A program made the translations under genes and the position numbers. A stretch of DNA of 64,000 nt from Novosphingobium sp. PC22D (GTDB lineage Bacteria > Pseudomonadota > Alphaproteobacteria > Sphingomonadales > Sphingomonadaceae). The notes under the pieces are model-generated. The model was not told the DNA's origin. It made no database searches and saw only the letters and a list, made by a program, of their open reading frames with translations. The first letter of the stretch is position 1; each line of letters starts with the position of its first letter. Of the stretch, positions 17,545 to 27,104 are shown piece after piece. Location of the stretch: positions 1-64,000 of the forward strand of contig NZ_MWMO01000015.1 in the NCBI RefSeq assembly GCF_002556635.1, in the 5' to 3' direction.

Positions 17545-17784
17545 GTGCGCATCGTGGTCATGCCCCCGCTCGACCGCGAATTCTTCGGCAGCGACCGGCT
17601 CGATCTCGAAGCGGCCAACCTGTTCGGCATGGTCGAGAAGCTCGACGAACTCGCGCCCGGCTTCGCAAGCGTGGCGGATGTGCGCGCGGCCTTCGCGATC
17701 GACGGCGTGGTCGTGCACGACTGGTCGGCGAGCCTCGCCGACGCCAGCGAGGTGATCGTCCTGCCGCGCGTCGGCGGCGGATGA
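17545..17784 (+). CDS. MoaD/ThiS-like small sulfur-carrier protein
   Basis: 79 residues, GTG start, 5 bases after the molybdenum hydroxylase large subunit. The tail ASEVIVLPRVGGG matches the ubiquitin-like MoaD pattern (EV, hydrophobics, Pro, then Gly-Gly), where the terminal glycine is turned into a thiocarboxylate that donates sulfur to molybdopterin. The rest is poorly conserved, and the protein ends Gly-Gly-Gly rather than Gly-Gly. The context favours cofactor synthesis or sulfuration of the adjacent enzyme. A stand-alone regulatory or unrelated beta-grasp role cannot be excluded. Confidence 0.6.
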   Translation: MRIVVMPPLDREFFGSDRLDLEAANLFGMVEKLDELAPGFASVADVRAAFAIDGVVVHDWSASLADASEVIVLPRVGGG

Positions 17785-17790
17785 GCGCCG

Positions 17791-18339
17791 TCAGGCGCGC
17801 GCGCCGCGCCGGAACAGCGCCTGCTCGCAGACCGTATAGCTGGGATCGTCGGCGCCCAGACCGAGCAGCCCGCCGCCGTCGAACGGCCTGCGGATCTTGA
17901 GGTCGTAGGTCACGACCCGCTTGGAGAAGCGCCACTTGCCGTCCGCGCATCGCCGGTAATTGTCGATGTAGCGCACCGCCATGAAGTCTTCCTCGCGCGC
18001 ATTCCCGCCCGTCTGGTCGGAGATCACGTGGTAGGCTAGCGCGTAGACCTCGCCGCTGGCGCGGTCGCCCTCGATCGCGATCAGGTGGTTGCACACGTGG
18101 TGGCCGCTGTAGGGCATGTACGGCAGCGCCGCCTCGATGAACTTGCAATAGTCCTCGGCGGACCCGTCGAAGCTGTCGCCGTGAGTGTCGGTCGCGTCCT
18201 CGGTGTAGAGATCGCGCAGCAGTTCCGGGTCCTTGCGGTCGACGGCGCGCGAATAGAGCAGCACGAGGTCGCGGATCGCCTCCTTGTCGATCAGGGCCCG
18301 GATCGCCTCGGCGGTGGCCGCGCTCGTGTCTTGCGCCAT
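17791..18339 (-). CDS. SnoaL/NTF2-like protein
   Basis: 182-residue cone-fold protein of the SnoaL_4 kind. It opens with EAIRDLVLLYSRAVDRKDPELLRDLYTEDA, the usual first helix pair and strand of the NTF2-like fold, and continues with SGHHVCNHLIAIEGDRA and WRFSKRVVTYDLK. Members include steroid isomerases, dehydratases and dioxygenase small subunits, and many are uncharacterised. GGGAGGGGACGACA before ATG at 18339 sets the start. It closes the catabolic cluster on the opposite strand. A hydratase or isomerase role is inferred from fold and context only. Confidence 0.75.
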   Translation of the reverse strand: MAQDTSAATAEAIRALIDKEAIRDLVLLYSRAVDRKDPELLRDLYTEDATDTHGDSFDGSAEDYCKFIEAALPYMPYSGHHVCNHLIAIEGDRASGEVYALAYHVISDQTGGNAREEDFMAVRYIDNYRRCADGKWRFSKRVVTYDLKIRRPFDGGGLLGLGADDPSYTVCEQALFRRGARA

Positions 18340-18394
18340 TGTCGTCCCCTCCCATGGTCCGGCCGCATCTTGCGTCCCGGTTTGCGTTATTCGG

Positions 18395-18862
18395 TTAGCG
18401 CGAGGGCGACGCCTCGGCGGCCTCGCGCTGGTCGGCCTCGTCGTCCTCCGAGGCCGGGCTGGTGAGATAGGGGGCATTCGCCACCGTGCGCACGGAGAGC
18501 ACGCAGCGCACCTCGCCGTCCTCGCCGTCGGCCTCGATCCGGCGCAGAAAACCGGACGAGATGCGGTGCAGGCGAAGCCCCTGCAGCGGGCCGCCGGTCA
18601 TGATCACGTCGTCGCCGGTGAGCAGGTAGCTGCCGCGCCCCGCCGGCACCCGGTAGCCCGAACCGTTGACCACCAGGAACTCGAGATCCTCGAGCGCGAT
18701 TCCCGCCGGCCCGGTCGCGTCACCGGGCGATTCGCACACGTAACGGCCTTGTACCAGCGTCCCCAGCCTGCCGCCCGGAACCGGTGGCGGCGCGGGCGAG
18801 GCGAGCACCGGGCTCGCGGCGGCCAGCCCGCATGCCAGCGCTATCAGCGTGTGTCTTTTCAT
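18395..18862 (-). CDS. Predicted exported protein of unknown function
   Basis: 155 residues beginning MKRHTLIALACGLAAA, a short signal peptide with likely cleavage after VLAS. The mature protein has one early Cys (YVCESP), a mid Cys (VRCVLS) and a strongly acidic, low-complexity C-terminus (EDDEADQREAAEA). No family recognised. Starts about 110 bases from efp in divergent orientation. Confidence 0.6.
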   Translation of the reverse strand: MKRHTLIALACGLAAASPVLASPAPPPVPGGRLGTLVQGRYVCESPGDATGPAGIALEDLEFLVVNGSGYRVPAGRGSYLLTGDDVIMTGGPLQGLRLHRISSGFLRRIEADGEDGEVRCVLSVRTVANAPYLTSPASEDDEADQREAAEASPSR

Positions 18863-18969
18863 CGCGCGCGAGCCTAGCATCGGCCCGGGGGAATTGCCAC
18901 GGGCGGCCACGCACGCTAAGGGCGCGGCCTGTTTTTTTACGCGCTCTTTCCCATCGAAGGCATCTCCCC

Positions 18970-19533
18970 ATGAAGATCAGCGGCGTCGACATTCGCCCCG
19001 GCAACATTCTCGAATACGAAAACGGCATCTGGAAGGTCGCCAAGACGCAGCACACCCAGCCCGGCAAGGGCGGTGCGTTCATGCAGGTCGAGATGAAGAA
19101 CCTGATCGACGGCCGCAAGACCAACGTGCGCTTCCGCAGCGCCGACACGGTCGAGAAGGTGCGCCTCGATACCAAGGACTTCCAGTACCTTTACGCCGAC
19201 GGCGATCAGCTTGTGTTCATGGATACCGATTCATACGAGCAGATACAGCTTCCGGCGGACCTGCTGGGCGATGCGGCCGCCTTCCTTCAGGACGGCATGC
19301 AGGTTCTCCTCGAGCTGTGGGAGGAACGTCCCATCTCGGTCCAGCTCCCCGAACAGGTCGAGGCGACGATCGTCGAGGCCGACGCGGTGGTGAAGGGGCA
19401 GACGGCCTCCTCGAGCTACAAGCCCGCCGTCCTCGACAACGGCGTGCGGGTGATGGTCCCGCCGCATATCGAGAGCGGCACCCGGATCGTCGTGGACGTC
19501 TACGAAAAGACATACGTACGAAAGGCGGATTGA
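18970..19533 (+). CDS. efp: Translation elongation factor P
   Basis: 187 residues, full length. EF-P binds between the P and E sites and relieves stalling at proline runs. The first domain shows the tip loop QPGKGGAF with Lys33, the position that is beta-lysylated by EpmA in many bacteria. The later OB domains include DNGVRVMVPPHIESGTRIVVDVYEKTYV, the family C-terminal signature. It overlaps the start of the next small exported protein (TGATG), and an inositol monophosphatase follows. Confidence 0.97.
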   Translation: MKISGVDIRPGNILEYENGIWKVAKTQHTQPGKGGAFMQVEMKNLIDGRKTNVRFRSADTVEKVRLDTKDFQYLYADGDQLVFMDTDSYEQIQLPADLLGDAAAFLQDGMQVLLELWEERPISVQLPEQVEATIVEADAVVKGQTASSSYKPAVLDNGVRVMVPPHIESGTRIVVDVYEKTYVRKAD

Positions 19534-19904
19534 TGCTGCGCAAGATCACCCTCGCACCCCTCGTCGCACTGGCGCTCGTTGCCGGGCCGGTTTCCGCCCA
19601 GGAGGCCACCCAGCCGAGCAAGGCGGACATGGACAACGCAGTTCTCTACCTCAAGGTGATGATCGCAGGGCTCCAGTCGGACAAGGTCGAGCAGCCGGTG
19701 AAAAGCGCGCTGGTCGGGTGCCTTTACGGCAATCCGCTCAAGAAGATCAGCGAATCTTTGGACAAGGTCATCGCCGACAATCCGGGCAAGATCTCGCGCG
19801 ACAATGCCGACCAGGTGCTGAGCGCCATGGCCGCCGTGTGCGGCTATCGCCCGCAGCAGGCCGCCGCGCCGGCAGCGACCGGTTCGACTCCGCAGGGCCG
19901 CTAG
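19533..19904 (+). CDS. Small exported protein of unknown function
   Basis: 123 residues, starting at the TGATG overlap with efp. The N-terminus MLRKITLAPLVALALVAG ends in VSAQ, a convincing signal peptide. The mature part is helical, carries two Cys (VGCLYG and AVCGYRP) that could pair, and ends in an Ala/Pro/Gln-rich tail. The coupling to efp suggests co-transcription rather than shared function. Family not recognised. Confidence 0.65.
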   Translation: MLRKITLAPLVALALVAGPVSAQEATQPSKADMDNAVLYLKVMIAGLQSDKVEQPVKSALVGCLYGNPLKKISESLDKVIADNPGKISRDNADQVLSAMAAVCGYRPQQAAAPAATGSTPQGR

Positions 19905-19976
19905 AGCGAACTCTCCGCAGGGTCGCTTAAGCGACAAGGCCCGCGCGTCGGGCGACAGGAACGGAAAAACTATACG

Positions 19977-20813
19977 ATGGCCGCAGTATCGGGTCTCATC
20001 CGGGTGATGGAGAAGGCCGCCCGCAAGGCGGGGCAGCGCCTGCGCCGCGACTTCGGCGAGGTCGAGCACCTGCAGGTCTCGCGCAAGGGGCCCTCGGACT
20101 TCGTCTCGAAGGCCGACCAGGCGGCCGAGCGTACGATCTGGGACGAACTCAAGGTCGCGCGGCCCGGCTGGGGCTTCGTGATGGAGGAAGGGGGCGTGAT
20201 CGAGGGCGAGCCCGGCATGCCGCGCTTCATCGTCGATCCGCTCGACGGCACCAGCAACTTCCTCCACGGCATCCCGCACTTCTCGGTCTCGATCGCGGCG
20301 CAGGAGCCGCGTCTCGACGGCAACAAGTCGATCAACGGCGGCTGGGGCGACGTCATCGCCGCGATCGTCTACCAGCCCATCACCGACGAGAGCTTCTGGG
20401 CCGAGAAGAGCCGCGGCGCCTGGCTCCAGGATCGCCGCTTGCGCGTCTCCGCGCGGCGCCATCTCGACGAGGCGCTGATCGCCACCGGCATTCCCTTCTC
20501 GGGTCGCGGCGACATGGGCCAGTGGACCAAGATCTATCACGCGCTCGGTCCCGACGTTGCCGGAATCAGGCGGTTCGGCTCGGCCGCGCTCGATCTCGCC
20601 TGGGTCGCGGCGGGCCGCTACGAGGGTTTCTGGGAAGGCGGTCTCAGCCCGTGGGACACCGCCGCCGGATGCCTGCTGGTGCGCGAGGCCGGGGGTTTCG
20701 TGACCGACTGGCGCGGTCGCTCGCAGGCGGTCTGCGACACCGAGATCCTCGCCGCGAACGACGGCCTGCACTCCAAGCTGCACAAGCTGGTCGCCAACGC
20801 GCTCAAGACCTGA
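19977..20813 (+). CDS. suhB: Inositol monophosphatase family protein (SuhB-like)
   Basis: 278-residue Mg-dependent phosphatase. The metal-binding motifs are clear: the EE pair in VMEEGG, DPLDGTSNF, and the C-terminal WDTAAGCLLVREAGG. Family members hydrolyse inositol-1-phosphate or related sugar phosphates; SuhB also affects rRNA transcription in enterobacteria. It lies 72 bases after the small exported protein, in the same direction as efp. The gene symbol rests on family resemblance, not on tested function. Confidence 0.88.
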   Translation: MAAVSGLIRVMEKAARKAGQRLRRDFGEVEHLQVSRKGPSDFVSKADQAAERTIWDELKVARPGWGFVMEEGGVIEGEPGMPRFIVDPLDGTSNFLHGIPHFSVSIAAQEPRLDGNKSINGGWGDVIAAIVYQPITDESFWAEKSRGAWLQDRRLRVSARRHLDEALIATGIPFSGRGDMGQWTKIYHALGPDVAGIRRFGSAALDLAWVAAGRYEGFWEGGLSPWDTAAGCLLVREAGGFVTDWRGRSQAVCDTEILAANDGLHSKLHKLVANALKT

Positions 20814-20893
20814 CCGGCGCTGCGGCGCGGGGCTTATCGCTATTTTAACCACGCGATGGGAAACATACGGCTCCCCGATGGGTTGGGAATCGT

Positions 20894-21232
20894 ATGACGC
20901 GCAATGGTCTCACCTGTGCTTGTCTTGTCCCGGTCGCCTGGGCCGCCGGCGCTTCCGCCGCTCAGGCGCGCGGGGAAAACTCCGTCCACGAACTTGAGCG
21001 CGCGCGCGATTTCGATCTCGCGCGCTCGATCTCGGCCCGCGCCATGCCGCGCGGCGACCGTGAGCGTGAGCGCGTCGGCCGCGAAGCGCCGCGCTTCGCC
21101 GAGGACCCGCTCGGGCCGCGCTGGTCCTACCGGCCGACGGGCGAGGGCCCCAGCTTCGAGGTCAGCGCACTCGGCGCCGGCCGCGACAGCCGCGCGGGTC
21201 TGCTCAATGTCGGGGTCGATTGGCAATTCTGA
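20894..21232 (+). CDS. Small exported protein of unknown function
   Basis: 112 residues. A short hydrophobic N-terminus with AGASAAQARG fits a signal peptide. The body is Arg/Glu-rich and the chain ends LLNVGVDWQF, a terminal aromatic pattern like that of outer-membrane beta-barrel strands, though the protein is too short to be a barrel by itself. No family recognised; gene reality is supported mainly by the N- and C-terminal patterns. Confidence 0.5.
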   Translation: MTRNGLTCACLVPVAWAAGASAAQARGENSVHELERARDFDLARSISARAMPRGDRERERVGREAPRFAEDPLGPRWSYRPTGEGPSFEVSALGAGRDSRAGLLNVGVDWQF

Positions 21233-21294
21233 AACGATACGGCTGACGCTTGAACGGCGCGGGACACGCGGCTAAGCGTCGCGCTCCAGGCCGT

Positions 21295-21378
21295 GCCCCT
21301 GTGGCGGAATGGTAGACGCGAACGACTCAAAATCGTTTGTCGCAAGACGTGCCCGTTCGAGTCGGGCCAGGGGCACCA
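21295..21378 (+). tRNA. tRNA-Leu (anticodon CAA)
   Basis: Acceptor GCCCCTG (21295-21301) pairs with CAGGGGC, followed by discriminator A and an encoded CCA (21376-21378). The anticodon arm is AACGA-CTCAAAA-TCGTT, giving CAA, and the long variable arm of class II tRNAs is present. The T loop reads TTCGAGT. Confidence 0.95.
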
Positions 21379-21458
21379 CGCCGGGGCGCAACGTCATCAT
21401 GCGGGAAACGCAAGGTTCGACCGTTGCGGATCGGCGCCTTCGGTCATAGCCTGTGGGG

Positions 21459-22808
21459 ATGTCGCTTCGTCACATTGTCCCGCTCGCCGCGCTCGCGCTC
21501 TCGTTGCCCGCTTCCTCGTTGCCCGCTTCCGCCCAGACCGCGCCGTTGCGCGAAAAGGTCGCGGCGGACATGCCGGGGCTGATGGAGATCTACCGCGATC
21601 TCCACGCCAATCCCGAACTGGGCTTCACCGAAGTCCGCACTGCCGCGATCCTCGCCAAGGCCGCGCGCGAGGCCGGTTTCGAGGTGACCGAGAACGTCGG
21701 CAAGACCGGGGTGGTCGCGGTTCTGCGCAACGGCCCGGGTCCGACCCTGATGATCCGTACCGATATGGACGCACTGCCGCTCGAGGAGAAGACGGGGCTA
21801 CCCTTCGCGTCGACCAAGCGTGCGGCTTCGGTCACCTCCGGGGTCGAGAGCTACGTCATGCACGCCTGCGGGCACGACACGCACATGACCGCCTGGATCG
21901 AGACGGCCCGACTCCTCGCCGCGCGCCGTGACCAATGGTCGGGTACGCTGGTGATGATCGGGCAACCCGCCGAGGAACTCGGGCAGGGCGCGCGAGCGAT
22001 GATCAAGGACGGGCTCTTCGAGCGCTTTCCCAAGCCCGACTACGTGCTCGCCTTCCACGATTCGGCCGATCTCGCCGCCGGCGTGCTCGGCGGGACCGAG
22101 GGCTTTGCCATGGCCAACACCGATAGCGTCGACATCGAGGTCAAGGGCGAGGGCGGTCACGGTGCTTCGCCGCACACGACGAAAGATCCGATCGTGCTCG
22201 CCAGCGCCATCGTCAACAAGCTGCAGACGATCGTCAGCCGCGAGCAGAACCCGACCGATCCCGCCGTCGTCACTGTCGGCTCGATCCACGCCGGGGCGAC
22301 CTACAACATCATCCCGGACACCGCGAAACTGCAATTGACCGTGCGCACCTACAGCGACACGACGCGCGAGCGCGTGCTCGCAGCGATCAAGCGGATCGCG
22401 CGCGGCGAGGCAATCGCCTCGGGAATCGCCGAAGACAGCTTGCCGGTCGTCATGGTGAAGGAGGAGTACACGCGCGCGACGTACAACTCCCCCGATCTCG
22501 CGGCCGACATGCTGGCGAACTTCCGCGAGCGGTTCGGCACGGATCGCGTAAAGGTGCTCCCGCCGGCCATGGTCGGCGAGGACTTCGGCGAATACTACCT
22601 CGCCGATCCGGAGCACAGGAAATCGATGCTGTTTCGCGTCGGCGGGGTTCCGGCGGAGAAGTTCGCGGCGGCGCGGCGCGACGGTGCCGAGCTTCCGTCG
22701 CTGCACAGTCCCTTCTGGGCGCCCGATGCCGAGGCCGTGGTCGGCACGGCCGCCGAAGCGCTCACCGCGACGACGATGCGCCTGCTCGCCAAATCCGGCG
22801 AAAGCTGA
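21459..22808 (+). CDS. M20D-family metallopeptidase / amidohydrolase, exported
   Basis: 449-residue hydrolase of the IAA-amino-acid/hippurate hydrolase type. Di-metal ligands are in MHACGHDTHM, QPAEELGQGA and the later HDS and GEGGHGASPHTT dimerisation segment. The N-terminus is a signal peptide holding a short tandem duplication (SLPAS twice), so the enzyme should be periplasmic, as in many sphingomonads. ATG at 21459 is chosen over GTG at 21453. Cleaves N-acyl amino acids or dipeptides; the actual substrate is unknown. Confidence 0.9.
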   Translation: MSLRHIVPLAALALSLPASSLPASAQTAPLREKVAADMPGLMEIYRDLHANPELGFTEVRTAAILAKAAREAGFEVTENVGKTGVVAVLRNGPGPTLMIRTDMDALPLEEKTGLPFASTKRAASVTSGVESYVMHACGHDTHMTAWIETARLLAARRDQWSGTLVMIGQPAEELGQGARAMIKDGLFERFPKPDYVLAFHDSADLAAGVLGGTEGFAMANTDSVDIEVKGEGGHGASPHTTKDPIVLASAIVNKLQTIVSREQNPTDPAVVTVGSIHAGATYNIIPDTAKLQLTVRTYSDTTRERVLAAIKRIARGEAIASGIAEDSLPVVMVKEEYTRATYNSPDLAADMLANFRERFGTDRVKVLPPAMVGEDFGEYYLADPEHRKSMLFRVGGVPAEKFAAARRDGAELPSLHSPFWAPDAEAVVGTAAEALTATTMRLLAKSGES

Positions 22809-22829
22809 GCGAAAGAATCGCGAAAGGCG

Positions 22830-23342
22830 CTATTCGTTGCCTTCGCCGGCGCGCATGCGCGATTGGTTGATAAGGTTCTGAACATCGCCCGACGAGGGCG
22901 CTGCATCGTCGGAATCCGGATTGAGCGAGCGCTTCCTGGTCGATTCGAGCCAGGCCAGCCATTCCTCGTAGGTCATGCCCGGCGGCGGTCCTTGCCGGAG
23001 ACCGGCGCGGGCCGGGGCGATCGCTTGCGTGGCGACGGAACTGTAGGAGGGCGAGCCGCCTAAGTCCGCGTCGACGTAGTTGGTGGGCAGGAGATCGTTG
23101 TCGTCCCCCCAGTCATCGGGAGCCAGTTCTTGTGCGAGGCGTCTGCTGCTGCGCCGCTTGGTGTCGGCCTCGATCGCCAGATCGACCGAATCGGACTGAT
23201 ACGCCGCGGCCTGGCTCCCCAGTCCCCCGTCGCCGCCGTCATCGGTCACGAGCGCGACCGCGCCGGTGACGAGAATCGTCACCACCGCGAAATGGCGGTA
23301 GATCTTGGCATTGAGCGCCGGGGGGCGGGCGAGCCGTGGCAT
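22830..23342 (-). CDS. Single-span membrane protein of unknown function
   Basis: 170 residues. A basic N-terminus (MPRLARPPALNAKIYRH) is followed by one hydrophobic helix (FAVVTILVTGAVALV) that would anchor the rest outside the cytoplasm. The remainder is acidic, Ser/Asp-rich and probably disordered, with a conserved-looking GMTYEEWLAWLESTRKR. Family not recognised. It is convergent with the M20 peptidase gene and divergent from the sugar transferase gene. Confidence 0.6.
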   Translation of the reverse strand: MPRLARPPALNAKIYRHFAVVTILVTGAVALVTDDGGDGGLGSQAAAYQSDSVDLAIEADTKRRSSRRLAQELAPDDWGDDNDLLPTNYVDADLGGSPSYSSVATQAIAPARAGLRQGPPPGMTYEEWLAWLESTRKRSLNPDSDDAAPSSGDVQNLINQSRMRAGEGNE

Positions 23343-23520
23343 GGCGCGGCAATCTAGAGCGAACCGGTTAATCGATCTTCAGGATCGTATGGTTACCATT
23401 GGCTTGCCGAGGCCCGGCGCATTGTGCCCGAGCTTGCGAGCCGGCTGTAAACTGCGCCGACATTCGGCGAACGATCTCCCGTGATCGCCAATTCGGTTCA
23501 GCGCGGCGCATCGCGCAACC

Positions 23521-23537
23521 TGTCAGATTTACCGACA
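23521..23537. promoter_or_regulatory. Imperfect palindrome upstream of the exopolysaccharide operon
   Basis: TGTCAGATTTACCGACA has 4-base perfect outer arms (TGTC/GACA) and a symmetric G/C pair inside. It sits about 65 bases before the sugar transferase start, in a 260-base gap that otherwise shows nothing definite. I found no convincing sigma-54 -24/-12 element there. Operator role is a guess. Confidence 0.3.
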
Positions 23538-23602
23538 TTTTACGCATTGGTCCTAGAGTCTTCGAGCGAGCCAACGAAGGTTCGAGAGAGACCCCGCGCA
23601 CG

Positions 23603-24988
23603 ATGATTCGTCTTTTCAAGCACTACATCCCGCATGCGGTCATCCTGTTGTGGCTGGTCGACGCGATTCTGCTGGTGGGTGCGAACGAGCTGTCTTGGCA
23701 GTTGCGTGCAAGCCAGATCGGCATGGAGCCCGCGGCGCTCTCCACCAGACTTGCCGCGCATTCCGGATTCGCGCTGATGATCCTCTTGGCCATGACTGCG
23801 GTCGGGGTATACGGATCGGATGCCTTGCGCTCGCTGCGCTTTGCCGGAGCGCGCATCCTCGTCGCGATCTCGCTTGGCGTCATCGCGCTTGCCTTCGTCG
23901 ACTTCCTGCTTGGCGGCCAGACCTTCTGGCGTTCCACGCTGGCTTACGCCATGGGCCTTGCGATCGTTCTGCTCATGCTCAACCGCGTGTTGCTGGGCAG
24001 CCTCCTGGGAACCGCGGCCTTTCGTCGCCGCGTGCTCGTGCTGGGGGCGGGCAACCGCGCCGAGCGCCTGCGTCAGCTCAGTCACCGTCCCGAGGCGGGA
24101 TTCGCGATCGTCGGCTATGTCGCGATGGGCGAGGCCGCGCCGGCCGTCGAGGAGGCGATCGCACGCGGGGCGATCCACAACCTCACGCGCTATGTCGAGA
24201 ATCTCGGCGTCAGCGAGGTGGTCCTCGCGCTGGAGGAGCGGCGCAACGCGCTCCCGCTAAAGGACCTTCTGCGAATCAAGACCGCGGGCGTCCACGTCAA
24301 CGAATTCTCCAGCTTCCTCGAACGCGAGACCGGCCGCGTCGATCTCGACACGCTCAATCCGAGCTGGCTGATCTTTTCGGACGGGTTCTCGTCCGGTCGC
24401 ATGCTCTCTAGCGCGTCCAAGCGCGTGTTCGACGTCGCGGCGAGCGCGTTGCTGCTGGTTCTGACCGCGCCGCTGATCGTGATCTTCGCGGTGCTGGTGA
24501 AGCTCGACAGCAAGGGCCCCGCGTTCTTCCGGCAGACCCGCGTCGGGCTGTTCGGCCAGAACTACGAATGCGTGAAGCTGCGCTCGATGCGCACCGACGC
24601 GGAGGCCGACGGCGCCCAGTGGGCGACGGAGGACGACCCGCGCGTCACACGGATCGGCAGGTTCATCCGCAAGGTGCGCATCGACGAGTTGCCGCAGGCC
24701 TGGAGCGTGCTGAAAGGCCAGATGAGCTTCGTCGGCCCGCGTCCCGAACGGCCCGAATTCGTCGCCGACCTCGAGGAACAGCTACCCTACTACGCCGAAC
24801 GCCACATGGTGAAACCGGGAATAACCGGCTGGGCGCAGGTCAACTATCCCTACGGCGCCTCGATCGAGGATTCGCGCAACAAGCTCGAATACGACCTCTA
24901 CTACGCCAAGAACTACACGCCCTTCCTCGATCTGCTGATCATCCTGCAGACGCTGCGGGTCGTGCTCTGGCACGAGGGCGCGCGGTGA
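23603..24988 (+). CDS. Exopolysaccharide sugar transferase (TIGR03013-like, XrtA system)
   Basis: 461-residue membrane glycosyl-1-phosphate transferase. It has several N-terminal helices, a Rossmann-like middle (RVLVLGAGNRAERL), and a C-terminal bacterial sugar transferase domain (KRVFDVAAS, GPAFFRQTRVG, KLRSMR, RIDELPQAWSVLKGQMSFVGPRPERPEFV, KPGITGWAQVNY). It would load the first sugar phosphate onto undecaprenyl phosphate. It overlaps prsK by one base (TGATG). Together with PrsK/PrsR this is the type found with exosortase XrtA/PEP-CTERM systems. Confidence 0.88.
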   Translation: MIRLFKHYIPHAVILLWLVDAILLVGANELSWQLRASQIGMEPAALSTRLAAHSGFALMILLAMTAVGVYGSDALRSLRFAGARILVAISLGVIALAFVDFLLGGQTFWRSTLAYAMGLAIVLLMLNRVLLGSLLGTAAFRRRVLVLGAGNRAERLRQLSHRPEAGFAIVGYVAMGEAAPAVEEAIARGAIHNLTRYVENLGVSEVVLALEERRNALPLKDLLRIKTAGVHVNEFSSFLERETGRVDLDTLNPSWLIFSDGFSSGRMLSSASKRVFDVAASALLLVLTAPLIVIFAVLVKLDSKGPAFFRQTRVGLFGQNYECVKLRSMRTDAEADGAQWATEDDPRVTRIGRFIRKVRIDELPQAWSVLKGQMSFVGPRPERPEFVADLEEQLPYYAERHMVKPGITGWAQVNYPYGASIEDSRNKLEYDLYYAKNYTPFLDLLIILQTLRVVLWHEGAR

Positions 24989-27104
24989 TGGTGGTGGCCG
25001 CAGGCGATATGTGGATCTTCATGGGCCACGTCCTGGGCATTTGCGCCGCCATCGTCTGCGCCGCGCTGGCCGCGTGGCTCTGGCCGCGCCGCGCTGCGTT
25101 CCGACCCGCCGGAACCGCGATCGCCGCCGCGCTGCTGCTGACCGCGGTCATGGAGATCGCAAACGTCGCCGCGCCGCCGGGCAATCTTGGCGCGACGATC
25201 GCGGAATCGCTGCGCAACCTCGGCTGGCTGCTGGTGATCTACCGCCTGTTCTCGGGGGACGGCCGTCACGCCAGCCTCGCGCCGATCCGGCCGGTGGTGC
25301 TGTCGCTGGCCTTCGTCGAGTGCCTCCAGCTCTCGGCCGCCTTCGTGGTGACCCGGCTGCCCGATGCGGGACTGGCGCTGCGACCCCTCTTCGAATTCAG
25401 CATCATCGTGCGTCTTCTGCTGACCGTGGGCGCGCTGGTGCTCATCCACAACCTCTACGCGGGCGCTTCGCGCGATGTGCGCACGAGCCTGCGCTGGCCG
25501 GCGGCCGCGCTTGCGGTGGTCTACGGTTTCGATCTCAATCTCTACACCATCGCCTACCTCTCCGACGCCTGGCCGGCCGAGATCGCCGTGCTGCGCGGCG
25601 CGGCGACGATCATCATGGGCGGCCTGATCATGGTCGGGGCTTCGAAGGGGCGCGATTTCGTGCGCATCCGGCCCTCGCGCGCGGTGACCTTCCAGACCTT
25701 TTCGCTCATGGTCATCGGCATCTACCTCGTCGCCATGGTGGCCATCGCCCAGTGGCTCTCGTACATGGGCGGCGACTTCGCGCGGGTCATGGAGCTCGTT
25801 TTCGTGACGCTGGCGAGCGCGACCGCCTTGCTGGTCCTGCCGTCCAAGCGGGTGCGTGGGTGGCTCAAGGTGACTCTCGCCAAGCACTTGTTCCAGCACC
25901 GCTACGACTACCGCGAGGAATGGCTGCGTTTCACCCGCACGATCGGCAACAGCGGGTCGGAAGCGGCGCCGCTGGGTGAGCGGGTCGTCCAGGCCGTGGC
26001 CGATATTCCCGATTGCCCCGCCGGGCTGCTGCTGACTCCCGGCGACCACGGCGATCTCACGCTGGCGGCCCGGTGGAACTGGCCCGAACTCGAAGTCCCG
26101 GCGGCGGCAATCCCGACGGCCTCCGTCGGCTTCTTCGAGCGCGAGAACTACATCGTCGATCTCGACGACATCCGCGCCGAAGACGAATTGTCGGCGATCC
26201 GCGAGCAGATTCCGGCCTGGCTGATCGAGGCGCGGCAAGCCTGGGCTCTGGTGCCGTTGGTGCACTTCGAACGTCTGATCGGCATGGTCGTGCTCGCGCG
26301 GCCGGCGCTGGTCCGCAAGCTCGACTGGGAAGATTTCGATCTGCTGCGCGTCGTCGGCCAGCAGCTCGCGAGCTATCTCGCGGAGAACTCCAGCCAGGAA
26401 GCCCTGGCCGAGGCGAGCCGCTTCGACGAATTCCATCGCCGCATCGCCTTCGTGATGCACGACATCAAGAATCTCGCGAGCCAGCTTTCGCTGCTCGCCC
26501 GCAATGCGGAAAAGCACGCCGACAATCCCGAGTTCCGCGCCGACATGCTGGTGACGCTGCGCAATTCCTCGGACAAGCTCACCGCCCTGCTCGCCCGGCT
26601 CGGGCGCTACGGCAAGGGCGCGGTCGACCGGCTCCAAACGGTATCTGCCGAAGACGTGCTGGCCCGCGTGATGAGCCACTTTCAGGGCAATGAGCAGGTC
26701 GTGCTGACCCAGGCGCAGAACATCGCCATCACCGCGAACGTCGATTCGCTCGAACAAGTGCTGGTCCATCTCGTCCAGAACGGACTCGACGCGAGCCAGT
26801 CCGAATCCCCGGTTTTCGTGTCGGTAAGCACCGAAGGCCTCAACGCGCGGTTCGAAGTTCTCGATTCCGGATCGGGAATGTCGCCCGATTTCGTCCGGCA
26901 CAAGCTGTTCAAGCCGTTCTACTCGACCAAGAACGGCGGGTTCGGCATCGGCGCCTTCGAGGCCCGCGAGCTGGTTCGCGCGATGCGCGGGCGGCTCGAG
27001 GTCGAATCGCGCGAAGGCCTGGGCTCGCGTTTCGTGGTCCGCATTCCGCTGAGCGCGGCGACCGACATCTTCGACAACATCAACGGCATCGAACAGAGAG
27101 TGGC

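Noticed and set aside
23343..23602. Sigma-54 promoter before the sugar transferase, expected for a PrsR target
   Set aside because: No TGGC-N-TTGC-like -24/-12 element could be found by eye.
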